From Dipylidium caninum (lineage: Eukaryota > Platyhelminthes > Cestoda > Cyclophyllidea > Dipylidiidae), in the NCBI GenBank assembly GCA_017562135.1, contig QEYB01001312.1:1798001-1862000 (forward strand): 64,000 nt of DNA. Direction: 5' to 3'. Under the pieces are notes generated by a model. It had not been told where the DNA came from and searched no databases. It saw nothing but the letters and a program-made list of their open reading frames with translations. The stretch's first letter is position 1, and every line of letters starts with the position of its first letter. Of this stretch, positions 50,701 through 63,027 are shown in pieces. Both the position numbers and the translations under genes were made by a program.

Positions 50701-53700
50701 GAGCCAGGATCCTGAAATCCGTCCACTTCGTGAAATCCTTCATCCGTGTGCCTGATACGGGTCTCTGGATTTCTGCCATCTGCAAAAACTTTGAAGTAGA
50801 CCTTTGTACTCACACAGAGGCAGTAGAAAGCAAAAAAGTTGGAAAGTCACCCGTGAAATCGCATAGAGCCACGAATGGATCCAACACTCCAGAACCGTCC
50901 AAATCGATGGTGACGGACAGTTGTGGTGCCATTAAACCGTAGAAGAGACCGACTTCAGAGCAGGAAGTGAAGTACTCGCTCTGGTGGCAAACAGCACCCG
51001 AGTAGCCCGTGTTGGTGCAGTCACAGAAGAATGTGGCTCCATTCTGCGTGCAAGGGGCCTCGTGTTTGCATGGATTCGGGCTGCAGCGATCGGTGATGAG
51101 GCAACTTCCATTAACTATTTCTTCCGACCGGCTGCTAGGGTCCAGTTTGGCCCAAACCACATCTTGTGCATTGACACTGATTTGACGGAGACAGCCTTGG
51201 AAGCTGAAGCGTTGTGGACGGCCACCACCGATGTAGAATACTTTCTCGAAACGCAACTGTGTATGAGAATTGAAGCAAAATCTAAATTCTTAAAAAGGCA
51301 GTTGTTTTGGAACATGTGTTCATTTAGTAACAACTTTCTCGCCGATGAAGAAAGAGAAGGCGATAAGGAAAAGGTTGTCTTATTTTCCACTCGGAAAGTT
51401 CTTATAGTTTTCAATTTCGTTAAGGTGAGTTTACGACGCCCATACTGCGACTGACTTAGCCAAAGATATTACTGATCCTCTTTCCACTTTCATCATTCAT
51501 TCGAATGAGGTTTGCGTCGCGTATTAAAGATAAAGCGATCATCGGCGAGGGTGAGAAGTCGTGCAAAGCGTTTACTTACACATTTTCGGGCATCTGTCGC
51601 TTTTACCGAAGTTACATCGTCCATAAATCCCTACATACCGACTTTATACGCTTCATCACCGCTACATTTGTATTTTTGAGCGAAGGAAAAAGGCTTCATT
51701 CGTTATAAATACCGCGCAAAAATCTTATTCCGTCTAAATAATCGCGAGTTTGCATCTCAGCTCTCAAGCCCTTATGTCGTCCTCATCATCAGTAGGCCTT
51801 TCGAGTATACGATTAAAAAGCCACAAATTCTACGCCAAACGTTGTCTAGTTGCGGTTAATGTGTACCAACCTAGTTAAACCAAATGCCCCGACAATCTAG
51901 TGTTTGCAAATTGATTTCGAAATAATGTTTTAAGATGGGACACCTCACGACTTTGATACCCAGATCTTGCCGGATGAGACTGTAAAAAATGTTGCCGTGG
52001 TGCAAAAATTGCTTGATGTGAGGAATTTCGTAAAGACTTATTTCATTTAAAATGGATTGACTAACACGCTCGACAAACGTCTGCTGCGTCGTGTATTCAC
52101 GTCCATCGACGACGGTGCGGAGCGCAGCCTGGCTCATTTCGAAGTAGACCGAGTGCCAGAGTCCGTCCGCAAAAGTGCCGTTGAGTGCCGCCGAGTCGCC
52201 GTTGGGCATAGTATATCTGATCAACTGCACACCCGGCAAAACTACCTCAACCATTAGGTGCCCGTTCACATCTTCCATTTCCAACTAAACACACATTTAC
52301 CAAACATTTTGCTGTATGCTATCACTTTACACTGCGCTGTACAGACGCCGTTACACCTACCGAAACAAAATTCTTGTCATTGTCCACAGTGTGGTAGAAG
52401 AGTACCCCACCCTTGTTGAACGTCCGAAAAGACATGGAGAAGGTTAATTTGTCGGTTTCTCCACTTCGCTCAATCTTAATGAAGACGAGAGACTGCTCTA
52501 TGCGGGGAAAAGTGATAACACTAGGATCGACAGCTGGCGGTAAACAATCTCGAAGCAAAACTCCGCTACCACCAACAACAAAACCGCTAATGTTGAGTTG
52601 TTGGGTAGTGGTTGGGGGTCCCCACCAGAATAGAGGGTCTCTTGGTGGATAGCCAAGGGCATCCAACCAATCTTCATTTGTCCAGACTTCTTGCGTTAGG
52701 AGTAAATCAGATTTTGATCGTAAGGTGTCGAGGATAACTTGTACTCCATTGAAAACAAACTCCTCCATGCAACCAACGAAGTTTTCTGTCACTGTAACAC
52801 TATGTTTGTTGGAAATACTTGGTACGCCACCTATGTATACCTGTATAAAATGAGTCGAAATTAAGTAATTGTCGTATGGCATTTGCCTTTCTGTTCATAT
52901 CCATGTGTATGAAAATAGCCGAGAGATTCCGCCAAATGGAAACACCATCCACAGAAATATTAAGGTTCTTCTCACTTCTGACAATAGAAACATCATGCCA
53001 TTGTTCATCATCTAATAAGCTTCCCGCAAGGACAACGTTATCTGTTCGTTCCGTTGCCCAAGGATAGGTACCAAGGCCAATGGAAACTTGGAGACGACCT
53101 CTGAATATATATAGATTTTGATTAAACCAACACTCCACTCACCGAAAGATTTCTACAGTAAAGTAGTCATTCTGGCTGTCATCGCCGTAAAATATGAGGC
53201 CGTTGGCATTTGGTGTCCGAAACCGAAATTTTAACATATCAGCCGCCGTTTGTGTCTCCCTTCCTGGTTTATCAAGGAGCATTTCAATCCAAGTCTTTCC
53301 ATCAAAACGCACAGTGAAAGGATCTGTTTGAAATAATATCACTAAAGTCGGAAATTGCTCAATATATCACTGCTTGGTAAATCAACAGTCTGAAACTTGG
53401 GAGCTAAGTGAAGCAGGTAAAGACTTTAAAATAAAGTAAACAACAACCGGCAGATGAATTAATACAACTAAGTTTATAGCCCAACGTCTAACGGATACTC
53501 GTGCTTACTTCAATAAAAATTTCCGTAACTCACTATATTCACATCCAAAAAGCTCCATACGAAGCGCAATGAGTCCGTTCCAGCGTTGCGGATTTAGTCT
53601 AACATATCTAGCCACGATCGGTTGGGAAAAATTCACTAATTTCACAGAATTGTCGTCAGTATTCCCATCAAATAGCTGCATCACTTAGAAGCAAATCAAA

Positions 53701-54234
53701 AATTACTTGAGGTTCCCCGAGAGTATCTTTTACGACAGCCCACTGTACAGGCATGTCCATATCAGAATAAAAAATGTAATAATCCTGCACCCATTCTCTT
53801 GCGCCCTGCCGTCCTTGTGTTGCCACCGAGGTAATAATCGTTCGTTTGCGAAGATCAATTTGAATCCATTGCTTGTCGTCATTAGTTCTTGCTACCCATG
53901 CTCCTGCACCCTCTTAAGTTGGATTAGAGTGTTTGAAGTATAGCTAAACTTACGAAGGTTAGGATCATACATGAAGGCTAAACAATCGCTGAACAATGTG
54001 TGTTACCTTCAGATATATGTAATCGACCGAAATAAGGCATTGTCTGTGAAGAAAAAGATGATGAAGCCGTGATTTGATCATTGGTTATGCCAATGTAACG
54101 ATTTGTCATTCCCAATGGCACTACTGGATAATACACACATTCCTCTAAACTGCAATCAGTTAAAAAAGGTCCTCACGTGAGCTTGTAGGTTCTAGTAAAT
54201 AAATAATTTGTGTTAAAACGACAACAAATATCAT
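44733..54234 (-). CDS. CNTNAP: Contactin-associated protein (CASPR / Neurexin IV), complete 18-exon gene
   Basis: Family role: single-pass adhesion protein of septate or paranodal junctions and synapses, partner of contactins. Exons: 54177-54234, 54007-54144, 53707-53903, 53534-53675, 53143-53323 (or from 53341), 52887-53100, 52361-52840, 52066-52284, 50851-51256, 50570-50779, 49693-49934, 48420-48699, 47176-47408, 46878-47109, 45759-46081, 45466-45691, 45238-45384, 44733-44929. All phases agree and the sum is 4125 nt, 1374 residues (human CNTNAP2 has 1331). Order: signal peptide 1-19; discoidin about 21-178 (DQITASS, QWIQIDL, RYVRLNP, ELFGC); LamG1 180-345; LamG2 395-590; EGF1 (CSPNPC...GYSGAVC); fibrinogen-like (DGSGVLDPF, RPRYYWGGG); LamG3 830-1030 (FGDTGT, RCSGDLLFDN); EGF2; LamG4 1080-1250 (GFDGCMY); membrane span about 1310-1327; tail with the protein 4.1-type KKGTYHTMEAK and C-terminal KKEWWL (human ends KKEWLI). 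In-frame TAG precedes the start. Nothing is broken. Confidence 0.95.
45385..45465 (-). other. GC-AG intron of the CASPR gene (81 nt)
   Basis: The donor reads CCGG then GCAAGT, the usual form of a GC donor, and the acceptor is TTGTAG. Only this donor gives phase 1, which the next exon (AVLENKCG) needs; the nearby GT would shift the frame. Confidence 0.8.
46517..46525. repeat. Poly-G run of 9
   Basis: An uninterrupted G run lying inside a 796-nt CASPR intron (46082-46877). Confidence 0.85.
52841..52886 (-). other. GC-AG intron of the CASPR gene (46 nt)
   Basis: There is no GT between the end of the LamG1 strand NLSAIFIHM and the acceptor TTATACAG. The only workable donor is AAAG then GCAAAT. 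It joins RK to VYIGGVP in phase 0 at the point expected from human (human FGGIP). Confidence 0.85.
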
Positions 54235-57200
54235 CTACGCATAGACTGCTGCACCATCCAACCGCCGCGGTGACAACATTTACAAATCGCCTTTGTACGT
54301 TTAAACAAATCTTTAGAATTGCATGAATACTGAGGAACAATCAAAAATTAATTTCAAATGTTTTAATCTTACGGATACGATTAAATAGATACAAAACTAA
54401 ACATGTTGATGGGTAAGTGGATTTATTATATTACGTTTCGCTGCTTTATATAATCACACCTAGTGACGTTATTCGCTTTCTCTCAACTCTATCTCACATT
54501 CCTGTCCCTTTTAAAATGTTTTTTGCATAAGCGTAGTATGTACTGCCAAATGCATCGAAGTCAACAGGTCCTTTGTTTAACATTTTAAAGCCTTTCGTAA
54601 TTTCAGGGACCTGAAGTATGGCACAATGGTGAGTGGATTGAAAGTCTACACCTTGCCATAGCTACTTCAAAATTTATAGTCAACATGGGGAATTCTAGCA
54701 TACATATATATATGCGATAGTGGGGTATAATAATATTGTGTAAACTAAAGAAAGGCCTTAATTCATTACTTAACTTTGACAGTATAATTCCGGACTGGCA
54801 TGAAGACAATAGTTTTCCAGTTTGACTCTTGTTACTATTAGAAGAGATTGAAATCTCCACAAGGTCTGAGGCCTTTTCTCAAGTACGCTGCATTCCGACC
54901 TGTTAAATTCAGAGTCACCTCACATTTCAGTCTGCTCTCACCTGGCTAACTATTTTCATTGTAGTTCTTAACAGTTCTGCCCGCTGCACATTTAAAGCAC
55001 GTCCGCGTATCTAATCCAGAGATGGCGTAAGATTGAATTCCTTAGTAGATTATTCTATCCTTGATGAAAGAGCCCCCAAATAGCAGGAGTGTCACATTTT
55101 AAATGCGCGGCTTTTCGTTGCATTTAGCTCCGGGGAAAACCCCGATTCATAATATAAATCCAGTCGCAGGTTTTCTTAGCAGGTGAATTGTCTGAGTTGG
55201 GTAAAATATGCCAGATTTTGCCCTTTGTCTCTAAGCAACCACTGTCAGAGGTGCAATTTCTTAATGATAGAGGGTTAATTGTATCTTGCGAACCTTGTTG
55301 CGTCCTCTGCGTATATACCCCAACCTATTTGTGGGGCACTTCACGCAAATTCCAGTGAAACATACCATCAAAGTGTCCATTTTGAGTTAGAAGTCCCTCA
55401 CGTTGGTGAGGTGACTGTTTGCCACCTGCAGAAGCCTTATGCGAAGTTTCTGGTGAATTCTGACTTTTTACCTATTATGAGACACGTGTGTTTGGTTTCC
55501 TGTAAAGTCCTTACTTTTAAACGCAACAGGAGTCCTTTCTATTAGGTGATGTGGACCGATTCTTAGTGCCTTCACGCATGAGGGAATGGAGTCTTATTCC
55601 CCACGATTCCCTTGTCCGCCTACTTACCTGCCTGCGCACCCACCTTCTAAACTCGCTGTTGCGCTTTTTCCTATGATTTATTTGGTCGCCAATGGTGAGT
55701 CGGTGAAAGTGGGAGAAGGCTGAGAGACGTATAACCCTTCCAGGCTTCTTTAACAAGAGTTTTACTGGAGTCAGTCAGCCAGAGGACATACACGCCCGTA
55801 TCCTATTGCTCTGTTCTTAATTGGGTGTTATCGGCACTCAATCTGTCTCGCATTGAGAGTGTGGCGCGAGGAGACTGGAGAAGAATATCGTAAAAGACAG
55901 TGTATGTCAACTTGACTGCGGGGGACGGTGGGATGTCCCTCCATCGCCCATCGACCTCCACCAAAGACTACGGGTTGGTAATAGCAATTTAAAGGTGGCG
56001 GTGGGGCAGCCGAAGACTGTGTTACATAGCCGGAGCGAAGAGATAGACGCCAGATAAGCCTGATGGGTACGAATGACGAGGGGCTGGGGGAAGCAGAAGC
56101 TCTTTGATAAAAAGAAAAATTTGTTAATGGATGGAAGCTGCTAGCTCATTCCCCCTTTCCTCCTGCCTTCGTAATTGTGTAAATAATTTTTGGGAGCAAG
56201 GAAATTGGGGAGAATGCCCATATTCCTAACCTGGGATATCTACTCACACCCGCCATTCACAATCCCATTTCCACCTCATATTCTTTTTACCCCTGCACGC
56301 TCATTACTCTCACTGCCTGAAAGTGCCACTGGCTGTCGCTAACAGTGACTGACAACCAGCGACCACTTTGGGACTCGGAAGTGGTGCTTTTTGCACGATT
56401 ATACTTTGGCCGTCGGCGTAGGGTTTCAGGGAGTATGCGAACTTGCGTGAAAGTCAGCCTCTTTCACCTCACAGGGCGCGTTCAGAACTTGCTCACCATT
56501 CCCGAGGGTAGTGTTTTCGGTCTTCGAAAATGTAGAAGGGGTTGGAAGTGATACTGAGCGGAAATCCAAAGGCACCAGGCCTGGTTTTGCTAATGTGCCA
56601 CAAGAAAGTCCTCACTTTCCACAAATGGCATTGAAGAGACATCAAGACATCCTTGGAGTACGCCATCATCAACCTCGAGACATCGTGGATGATGTGGCAG
56701 ACAGGAGACGTGAATGTTCTCCACGCAAATAGCGCTTTCATATCTGTCGACATTTTATGCCATTACTTGCCAACGTGATTACGCTTCGAATGAAAATAAT
56801 TTATTTACACGAATGAACTACTTCTGTTTCTTACGACCTTTTCCGAAACGAAGTTATATGTCAGCTTGGGAAGGTATTTGGTGGAACTTTATGAGCCGCC
56901 CGCAGTCGATGTGGAATCAGATGCCTTATTTCACACCGCATGGAAGGTCCACGTTTTAACACTTCGCGCGCTGGGGATATGAAGGCGCGGGATGTAGTTT
57001 TACAGCCGAACACGTGGCTACTTTTCTGCCTGGCCCATCCACCTACTCCAAATTCACGACTGTACCGTCGAGACCACACTTTTCGGCTTGCGCAACTCCG
57101 ACCATACGTAAGTCCATTAATGGACTTTCCTGTCTTCAAGTGGCCACGGAGCTGTCCATGTGAGAACCACTTCCACCGTAGTGGTCACCGTATCCATGGC

Positions 57201-58960
57201 AACGCGAATGGATAGATTACCTGCGGGGGTGTGGGGCCACTTCTGCGTGGCGATCGCGTTCCTCTAAAAAGCGGTTGCAGTTCCACCGACAGCTGCTAAC
57301 GCAAGCCGGAGCAGGGGGAGAGGGCTGGGCGGTTGACCGCTCGCGCAAATTCGTAAACAGACCGCCGGGGTCCGCTGCTCCTTGGCCAGCCGTATTCGGC
57401 TGGTCGAACATGTACAGTGGGCGAGAAGAAACTGCCCAACCTATGCCTTTTTTCTGTCACATTTGGCCTTAAAAGCAATCCTATTTTGGACTGGTAAAAG
57501 CAGTGTGAAGAAACTAGATGGTCGGATAAATTGCTGTGTTTTTGTTTAAACGAGAATTTTTAATGATAATTCATGAGCGAACTCTAGACAAGTAGTTGTG
57601 ACGTTAAATCTAAATAAGGCAAAAACTCTTGGCCCTAATAAAGACGAAAACTCTCATATGTTCAAGGGAGATAATCTAGCCGGTCAGGTGTCTACAGTAA
57701 GTGGATATGTTTTGGTAGACGCCCCTCCTTGACCAGACATTAACAAACACCCCTTGCAGGTCATCTTGCAGGACCAAAGTCGTCGAGAAAGCCTCACCCT
57801 CACAGGTTGATTCCAGTGCCATATATTGCGAATGTAAATCCCCTAGACAGAGAGCATCTCAGAAAGGGAATTTCCCTCACAAGGCTTAAGACAATGTGAG
57901 CGAAACGCGTGTGGAGAACGGGTGATAAAACCTCTCTTCATGTTGGATATCTCCAAAACAACGAATTTTTTGCTTCTTGCGACGACAGTTTTACCAGCCC
58001 TAGAAAAATTTTATTGTTCCACTACTCCGCATTCGGTTTTCAAAGCCTAAATTTAACCAGGCGACAAATCCCCCCAAGGATGCCATGAATCCCGCTTGTT
58101 TATGAAACATGTCTATGCATTTTCCTAACCTGGTGCTCGCAAACTTTCTTCACTCTTAAAATGGAAAACATTTACGAAGCCAGACGAAGGGATCAACCGC
58201 AATGCTTGGTGTACATTTCTCGATACCAGATACTTTTTGCCATATTCGACGAACCTTATATCTGGGCGGAGTGTGTACCCATGTCTCCAAAACTAATAAT
58301 TGTGCACAACTGATGCGAGGATAATCCGAAGCAATTTATTCAACAACTTTCCGGACTTCCTATTCAACCTAATAAACTGTCATTAATGCTGCTTTCTCCC
58401 GTAGAGCCACTTCCCTTCCGCAGGGAATCATAGCGTCTCTATGCGATGGTAATTTCTCAAGGTCAATGCTATTTAGCTTCATGCAGTCTGCATGGTGGGT
58501 ATTTCAATAAATACTTAGATATGGGGCATCTTCTCTAAATGTAACTTTTGACGTCAGTTGTTAAGTATCTTGAAAAGTTGATGCGACTTTCTCAAAACTA
58601 AGTTTCTTTTAAGATGCTGGAATCAATGATTGGTTTATCACCTCGTTTCTAATTGGCGAAATTTCCACTGTGTTGTCCCAAAGGATAGTCTTTTACTAAG
58701 TAAGCAACAGTTTCAAAATGCTTACTCGTTAGACTTAGCTTACATTTAGACACTGTACAGGTGTGAATGCGTGAGGCAAAATTGCATATTGTTTAAGTGT
58801 TTTCTGTCCTCGGCGTCTCGTTAATGTTATACCCAACAAAACCTTTATGTACACCTAGCTGTTTCAAATCATTTTACTTTTGGACTTTTGTTCGGGTTCG
58901 ACTCCTGTTTTTCTGACATCGCGAGTGGAACGTCGCACGTGTAACGTTAAAACCGCAACC
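54235..58960. other. Region upstream of the CASPR gene, no gene recognised
   Basis: This 4.7-kb stretch should hold the CASPR promoter and 5' UTR near 54.24 kb. I see no conserved coding block. Short open frames at 55.3-55.8 and 56.3-57.5 kb lack motifs and are not joined by plausible splice sites. Confidence 0.4.
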
Positions 58961-58984
58961 GATTATCTCGGATATCGCCCAGTC

Positions 58985-59110
58985 GCTGCTATCAGCCAAT
59001 CAAATCGCAGACAAGCTTTTGATTGGTCAGCAGCCCCCAGGCCGTCGCAGTGAGACGAGATTTGTTGCGCGCGATAAGACGCGCCAATTAGCACGAGCGC
59101 GCTCAGTTGC
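58985..59110. promoter_or_regulatory. CCAAT-pair, CpG-rich promoter-like patch
   Basis: Two CCAAT boxes face each other as an inverted repeat (CCAAT at 58996-59000, ATTGG at 59022-59026, arms GCTGCT...CCAATC and GATTGGTCAGCAGC). A third CCAAT lies at 59084-59088. From 59041 to 59102 the sequence is unusually CpG-rich (GCGCGCGATAAG, GAGCGCGCTC). This fits an NF-Y-type promoter, possibly bidirectional, by sequence only. Confidence 0.45.
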
Positions 59111-59628
59111 ACCTACGCACCGCAACGAATTTGCTTTCGTGCCCATGTAAAATAATATGTCACTCGTTCCCTTATAATAGCGCAGTTAACAATCTCTTCT
59201 ACCGACACGACTCTGTGGCTGCAGCAGAGCTGTTTCAATCTGACAAACACGCACACTCAAAAGCGAGGAACAAGAATTTCATCTCTGATTTCTATCAGCC
59301 TCTGTGGGTGTGCGTATATCTGTTAGTGAGCGGCACGCTAATTCTCTCTGTCGAGATAATAAGCCTATTGACGAGGTGGGCGAGTGTTATCGCCACTGGT
59401 TCATCTCAACTCGCCCGCACGAGTGTGACTGCTACGCACGTCTCTCACCTGCTTTCTGCCTTTTGCTGCTCCAATTGCTACCGTTCTACGTAAAAGGCCT
59501 TATCAGATTTGCTGCTCCCGACGCTACGAAGAAGAGTGTGAACAAGTGGATTTACCACCCAGCTTGTGTCCTGATCCGATTTCATCCCTCGCTACGATAA
59601 CGTCTCCTTGATTGTTTGCTCCTTTTCG
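59110..59628 (+). other. Possible non-coding first exon
   Basis: Downstream of the promoter-like patch the plus strand has no good ATG frame until a strong donor (CTTTTCG then GTAAGTAC) at 59629. A leader exon spliced to a gene beyond the window is one explanation. I see no downstream coding exon to confirm it. Confidence 0.25.
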
Positions 59629-61183
59629 GTAAGTACTCTTCTCTGTTACGTTGCGTACCATCAGTGTTAATTTTAAGAAAATGCCTAGAGGTGTGTGAGG
59701 TTTTAGCTTCTGATGTGGGGTTCTTTAACTAGCCTTAACGGCTAGCCAGTTCATTACCATTTGCCATCCAATGCGACATGGGCGATGGGCTAGAAAATAC
59801 TCTTGATCATCCGTAAGATTTAGCCCAGTCCACGTCAAAGTAGAGTCCCTTGACAATCACAAAGTTAAATACTTTTAAAAACAACCTGATTTTGCATCGT
59901 CTCACAAAGGCGTAAGATCATTCTCAAATAGGATGGAGAAGTCATGCGGACATTTCCATAGATGAGAATGGGATAAAATTGTAGTCATACCGGAAAAATT
60001 GACATCGGCTCTTTGAGAATATGGGCATTATGTCCTACAGTTTGCCTAAACCAGGGAGACATCAGAAATACTTTTTAGTTATCAAGGCATCCCTTGGTAA
60101 GTTACCGGGCCCGTGAAGTTTGAACTTCCGAGTATTTCTTGATGCAGCGCAGCCCTTCAACCGCCTGTAGTACATACGTGCGCCTCCATTGTCTTAGCTC
60201 ATGTTCCCCACCCACCTTCTCCTTGTCCATCTGAAACGCATTCTTTCGAAGATTTCCAGTAACCGTAAATTTTCTTTACAATCCCCTTGGCTCTCGGTCA
60301 ACATGACTTTGGTCTCGCATCACCACCCTTCTTATGGGGCACTCACCAAGCTTGACTTTCCACCGCTCTAGAGAAGAAACTAAATTTGTTAGCCTCTAAG
60401 AATTTGCAATGTTGTCGATAGGCTTACTACCTGCCCAGGTTATGGGGACTAGTATGCAGAAACACGCACCCGTTTTAACTTTAATTTACACCGGCGTTAG
60501 GGCTTTTGAGGGAGAGGCGTCTTTCCTTCTCCCTGGTATCATTTTATCAGCTTTGAACTGCACCATTGAACTCCACTATACTTGGGCCACTTTACAGTTG
60601 CTCACGCTTCCTTTTCCTTATATGATATTCTGACACATAAAAAGCGGACCTCTGCAGTCGCTTCTGCTCATTTGACAACTCTTGTCTTCCGGCCTAACTG
60701 GGGAGTACACTGGCTGCTTCATGAGATGTCCGATTGCTTCCGGTGATCCTATGCTCAGGTCTTCTAGCTTCTCTCGTCTCGATTAGAATATCTTCGTAGA
60801 CTCACTCCGGGGAAAGTTAAATAAGCGAAAATTTGACAATACATGTATTCATTATTTAAGTGATTGGCAGGAATCGAGGAGTGTTTGCGCCCCCTTCGGA
60901 CTGCTCGCTTAACACATTTTGTCCATGAGAAGGCATTAAAACGACGGGCAACAATTCTTAGACAGCCGTGGTGTTCAAGAATGCACCAATTAGTTGCCTG
61001 GTGTGAATTGGAGGAGGGAGAGAGGAGGAGGAGGGACGCAGCGTGTCCCTGTTATTCCCTTCTCCCCCTCTTCCGAAGCGTCTTCGTGCGCCACGCGAGC
61101 CCACCTTCCCCTGCCGCCTATCTCTCTCTTCACTCGCATTACCCCCTGTCCGCCACACTGGTGGTGCCTGCTCAATTCAGAAG

Positions 61184-61207
61184 CACCACCACCACCACCG
61201 CCACCAC
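61184..61207. repeat. CAC trinucleotide repeat
   Basis: About seven to eight CAC units with one CGC interruption. No supported coding frame contains it. Confidence 0.85.
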
Positions 61208-61496
61208 TAACGCTTTGCCCACCGCATAGAAAATCGATTTGGGGGGAAGTTAATGGGATAATATCAGGAATCCCCCTGCAACGTGTACGTGGGTCTGCAG
61301 GGTAGGGGATCGCGTGTGCTTACGTGAGACACGGCTTTCGCCTCCCCATCCCCCGCCTCCCACTGGGTGACGATGTTGAAGTCTGATAGACGTTGAGCCA
61401 CGTGCGTACAATGTGGAAGGGTCGTCTAAAGGTGCCTGCTGGTGTGCGTGCATGTGGTTTGGGCGACGGTGGCTGCGAGAGTCATGATTTGTGTGT

Positions 61497-61546
61497 GGGG
61501 GGTGGGGAAGAGTTAGGAATGGGGTGGGAGGTGGGGAGCTGGGGGG
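61497..61546 (+). repeat. G-rich tract with quadruplex potential
   Basis: Six runs of three to six G lie within 50 bp, separated by mostly short loops (for example GGGGTGGGAGGTGGGG). This meets the usual sequence rule for a G-quadruplex on the plus strand. Confidence 0.6.
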
Positions 61547-62963
61547 AATGAGGTGGGACAGGCGCATGCTCGAGCAACTCATATGCGCCCACTCATAATG
61601 GGAAAGCAAACTCTCCGATGCTATCGGCTTGGGATGGGCTTTTAAAATCACCCTCTTATCTGCCCACAACAATCAGACCACTGCGACGGCGACGACGATG
61701 ACGACGAGGCGGAAAATATCAAAAAAGGTAAACTGCATTGTGCTTTTTCAGGGACTATGAAATTTTTTCCTGACTTCTGTGCATCACGGGTCTTTAAGCC
61801 AAATTTACTTAGACGCTTGTATCCATGACCGAGCAAGAAGGTAAGGCGCCCAAGCTACTATACGAAGATGTGGTGAGAGACCAGCGCTCTGCCTCTATCA
61901 CGGTGAACGTGCACTAATCCACTAGCCGAGGAAGGGAGGCTACTAGCGGAGCGTAATGTACACTCCGGTGAGGCGAGAATCTCTCAATTCGTTCGCAATC
62001 ACATTCTGGATGTGTCCAGCGCTGCCACCGCTGCCCGTGGCACCCTCTCTGCCGTCCACTCCCTCTCCTTCCCCCACGCCGGCGTGCGCGTGTGTGCGCG
62101 CGTACATGCAGCGCCAGCGTATCAGGCGCGTGCGAGTCTCCGAGACGCGCCTACTGCCATCAACCTTAACGATTGGGTTACACGAACTGGCTGAATGATG
62201 AGAAGAAGGCCTTTATGGCCCCAACCCTCGACAATCTTGCGACCGCTCTTCGGTGTCATCATTATCTGCCAGCATTCTCGCATGAGACATACCCACAAGA
62301 ATGCATTAAGTTAAACGGCTTCGGGTGCAGTGTGACAAATAACTGGAGGGGGAACTAATTTTGTCAAGATAAGGTAATTTTCATTAAACGAGTCAAGTGG
62401 TCCGATGGTGTGTGCAAGCAGTGCATAGTAAACATAGGACTGAGTGGAATCCCCATTCACTTGGATCTCCTCGATTGTTGCGTCACAATGTCCTTCCATT
62501 GTGGACCTTTCGTCATCATGTAGAAAGGAAAAGTTAAACGCAAAGCAGATCTGGTGCCATCGGTGACCGAGGAGAATTCTACTTTTGACCGAGAACAAGT
62601 AAATCAAATTGGAAATACAACTTATTCGTAACGGCAAGTGAAATTGGGTTGGAGGACATCAGCTCGCTCAACACAATCAGGCGATGATGACACGAGGGAC
62701 ATATTATTGTGCGCGCATTCACCACGAGTCAGGTAGGCAAACAGAGACCAGAGGGGAAAGCCAGTGAGTGCATGCGTAAGATAGTATCAGCTCTCTAATG
62801 TCAGCGCATCGAAAGTGAGAAGAGGAGGAGCAGAAGCTCACCTTCCCCCTATTCTAACCCCTCCCACCCTCCCTCCCACTCATTTTCCGCCCTCCTCTCT
62901 TTTCCCCTTCCTGTTTCCAGGCATGCAGAGATGCCCGCGGGGTGATAGAAATGCGCGCGAGCA

Positions 62964-63027
62964 AGTGAGAGAGCGGGAGAGATGGAGGGAGGGAGAGCGG
63001 GAGGAAGGGGGGAGAGAGAGACAGGGT
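62964..63027 (+). repeat. Purine (GA) tract
   Basis: About 64 bp of almost pure A and G on the plus strand, made of GAGA, GGGA and GGAA units. Such tracts can form triplex DNA and often vary in length. Confidence 0.8.

Noticed and set aside
57369..57400. Short hairpin CCAGCCG-TATT-CGGCTGG
   Set aside because: A seven-base stem alone is expected by chance in a window of this size and has no associated gene or T tract.
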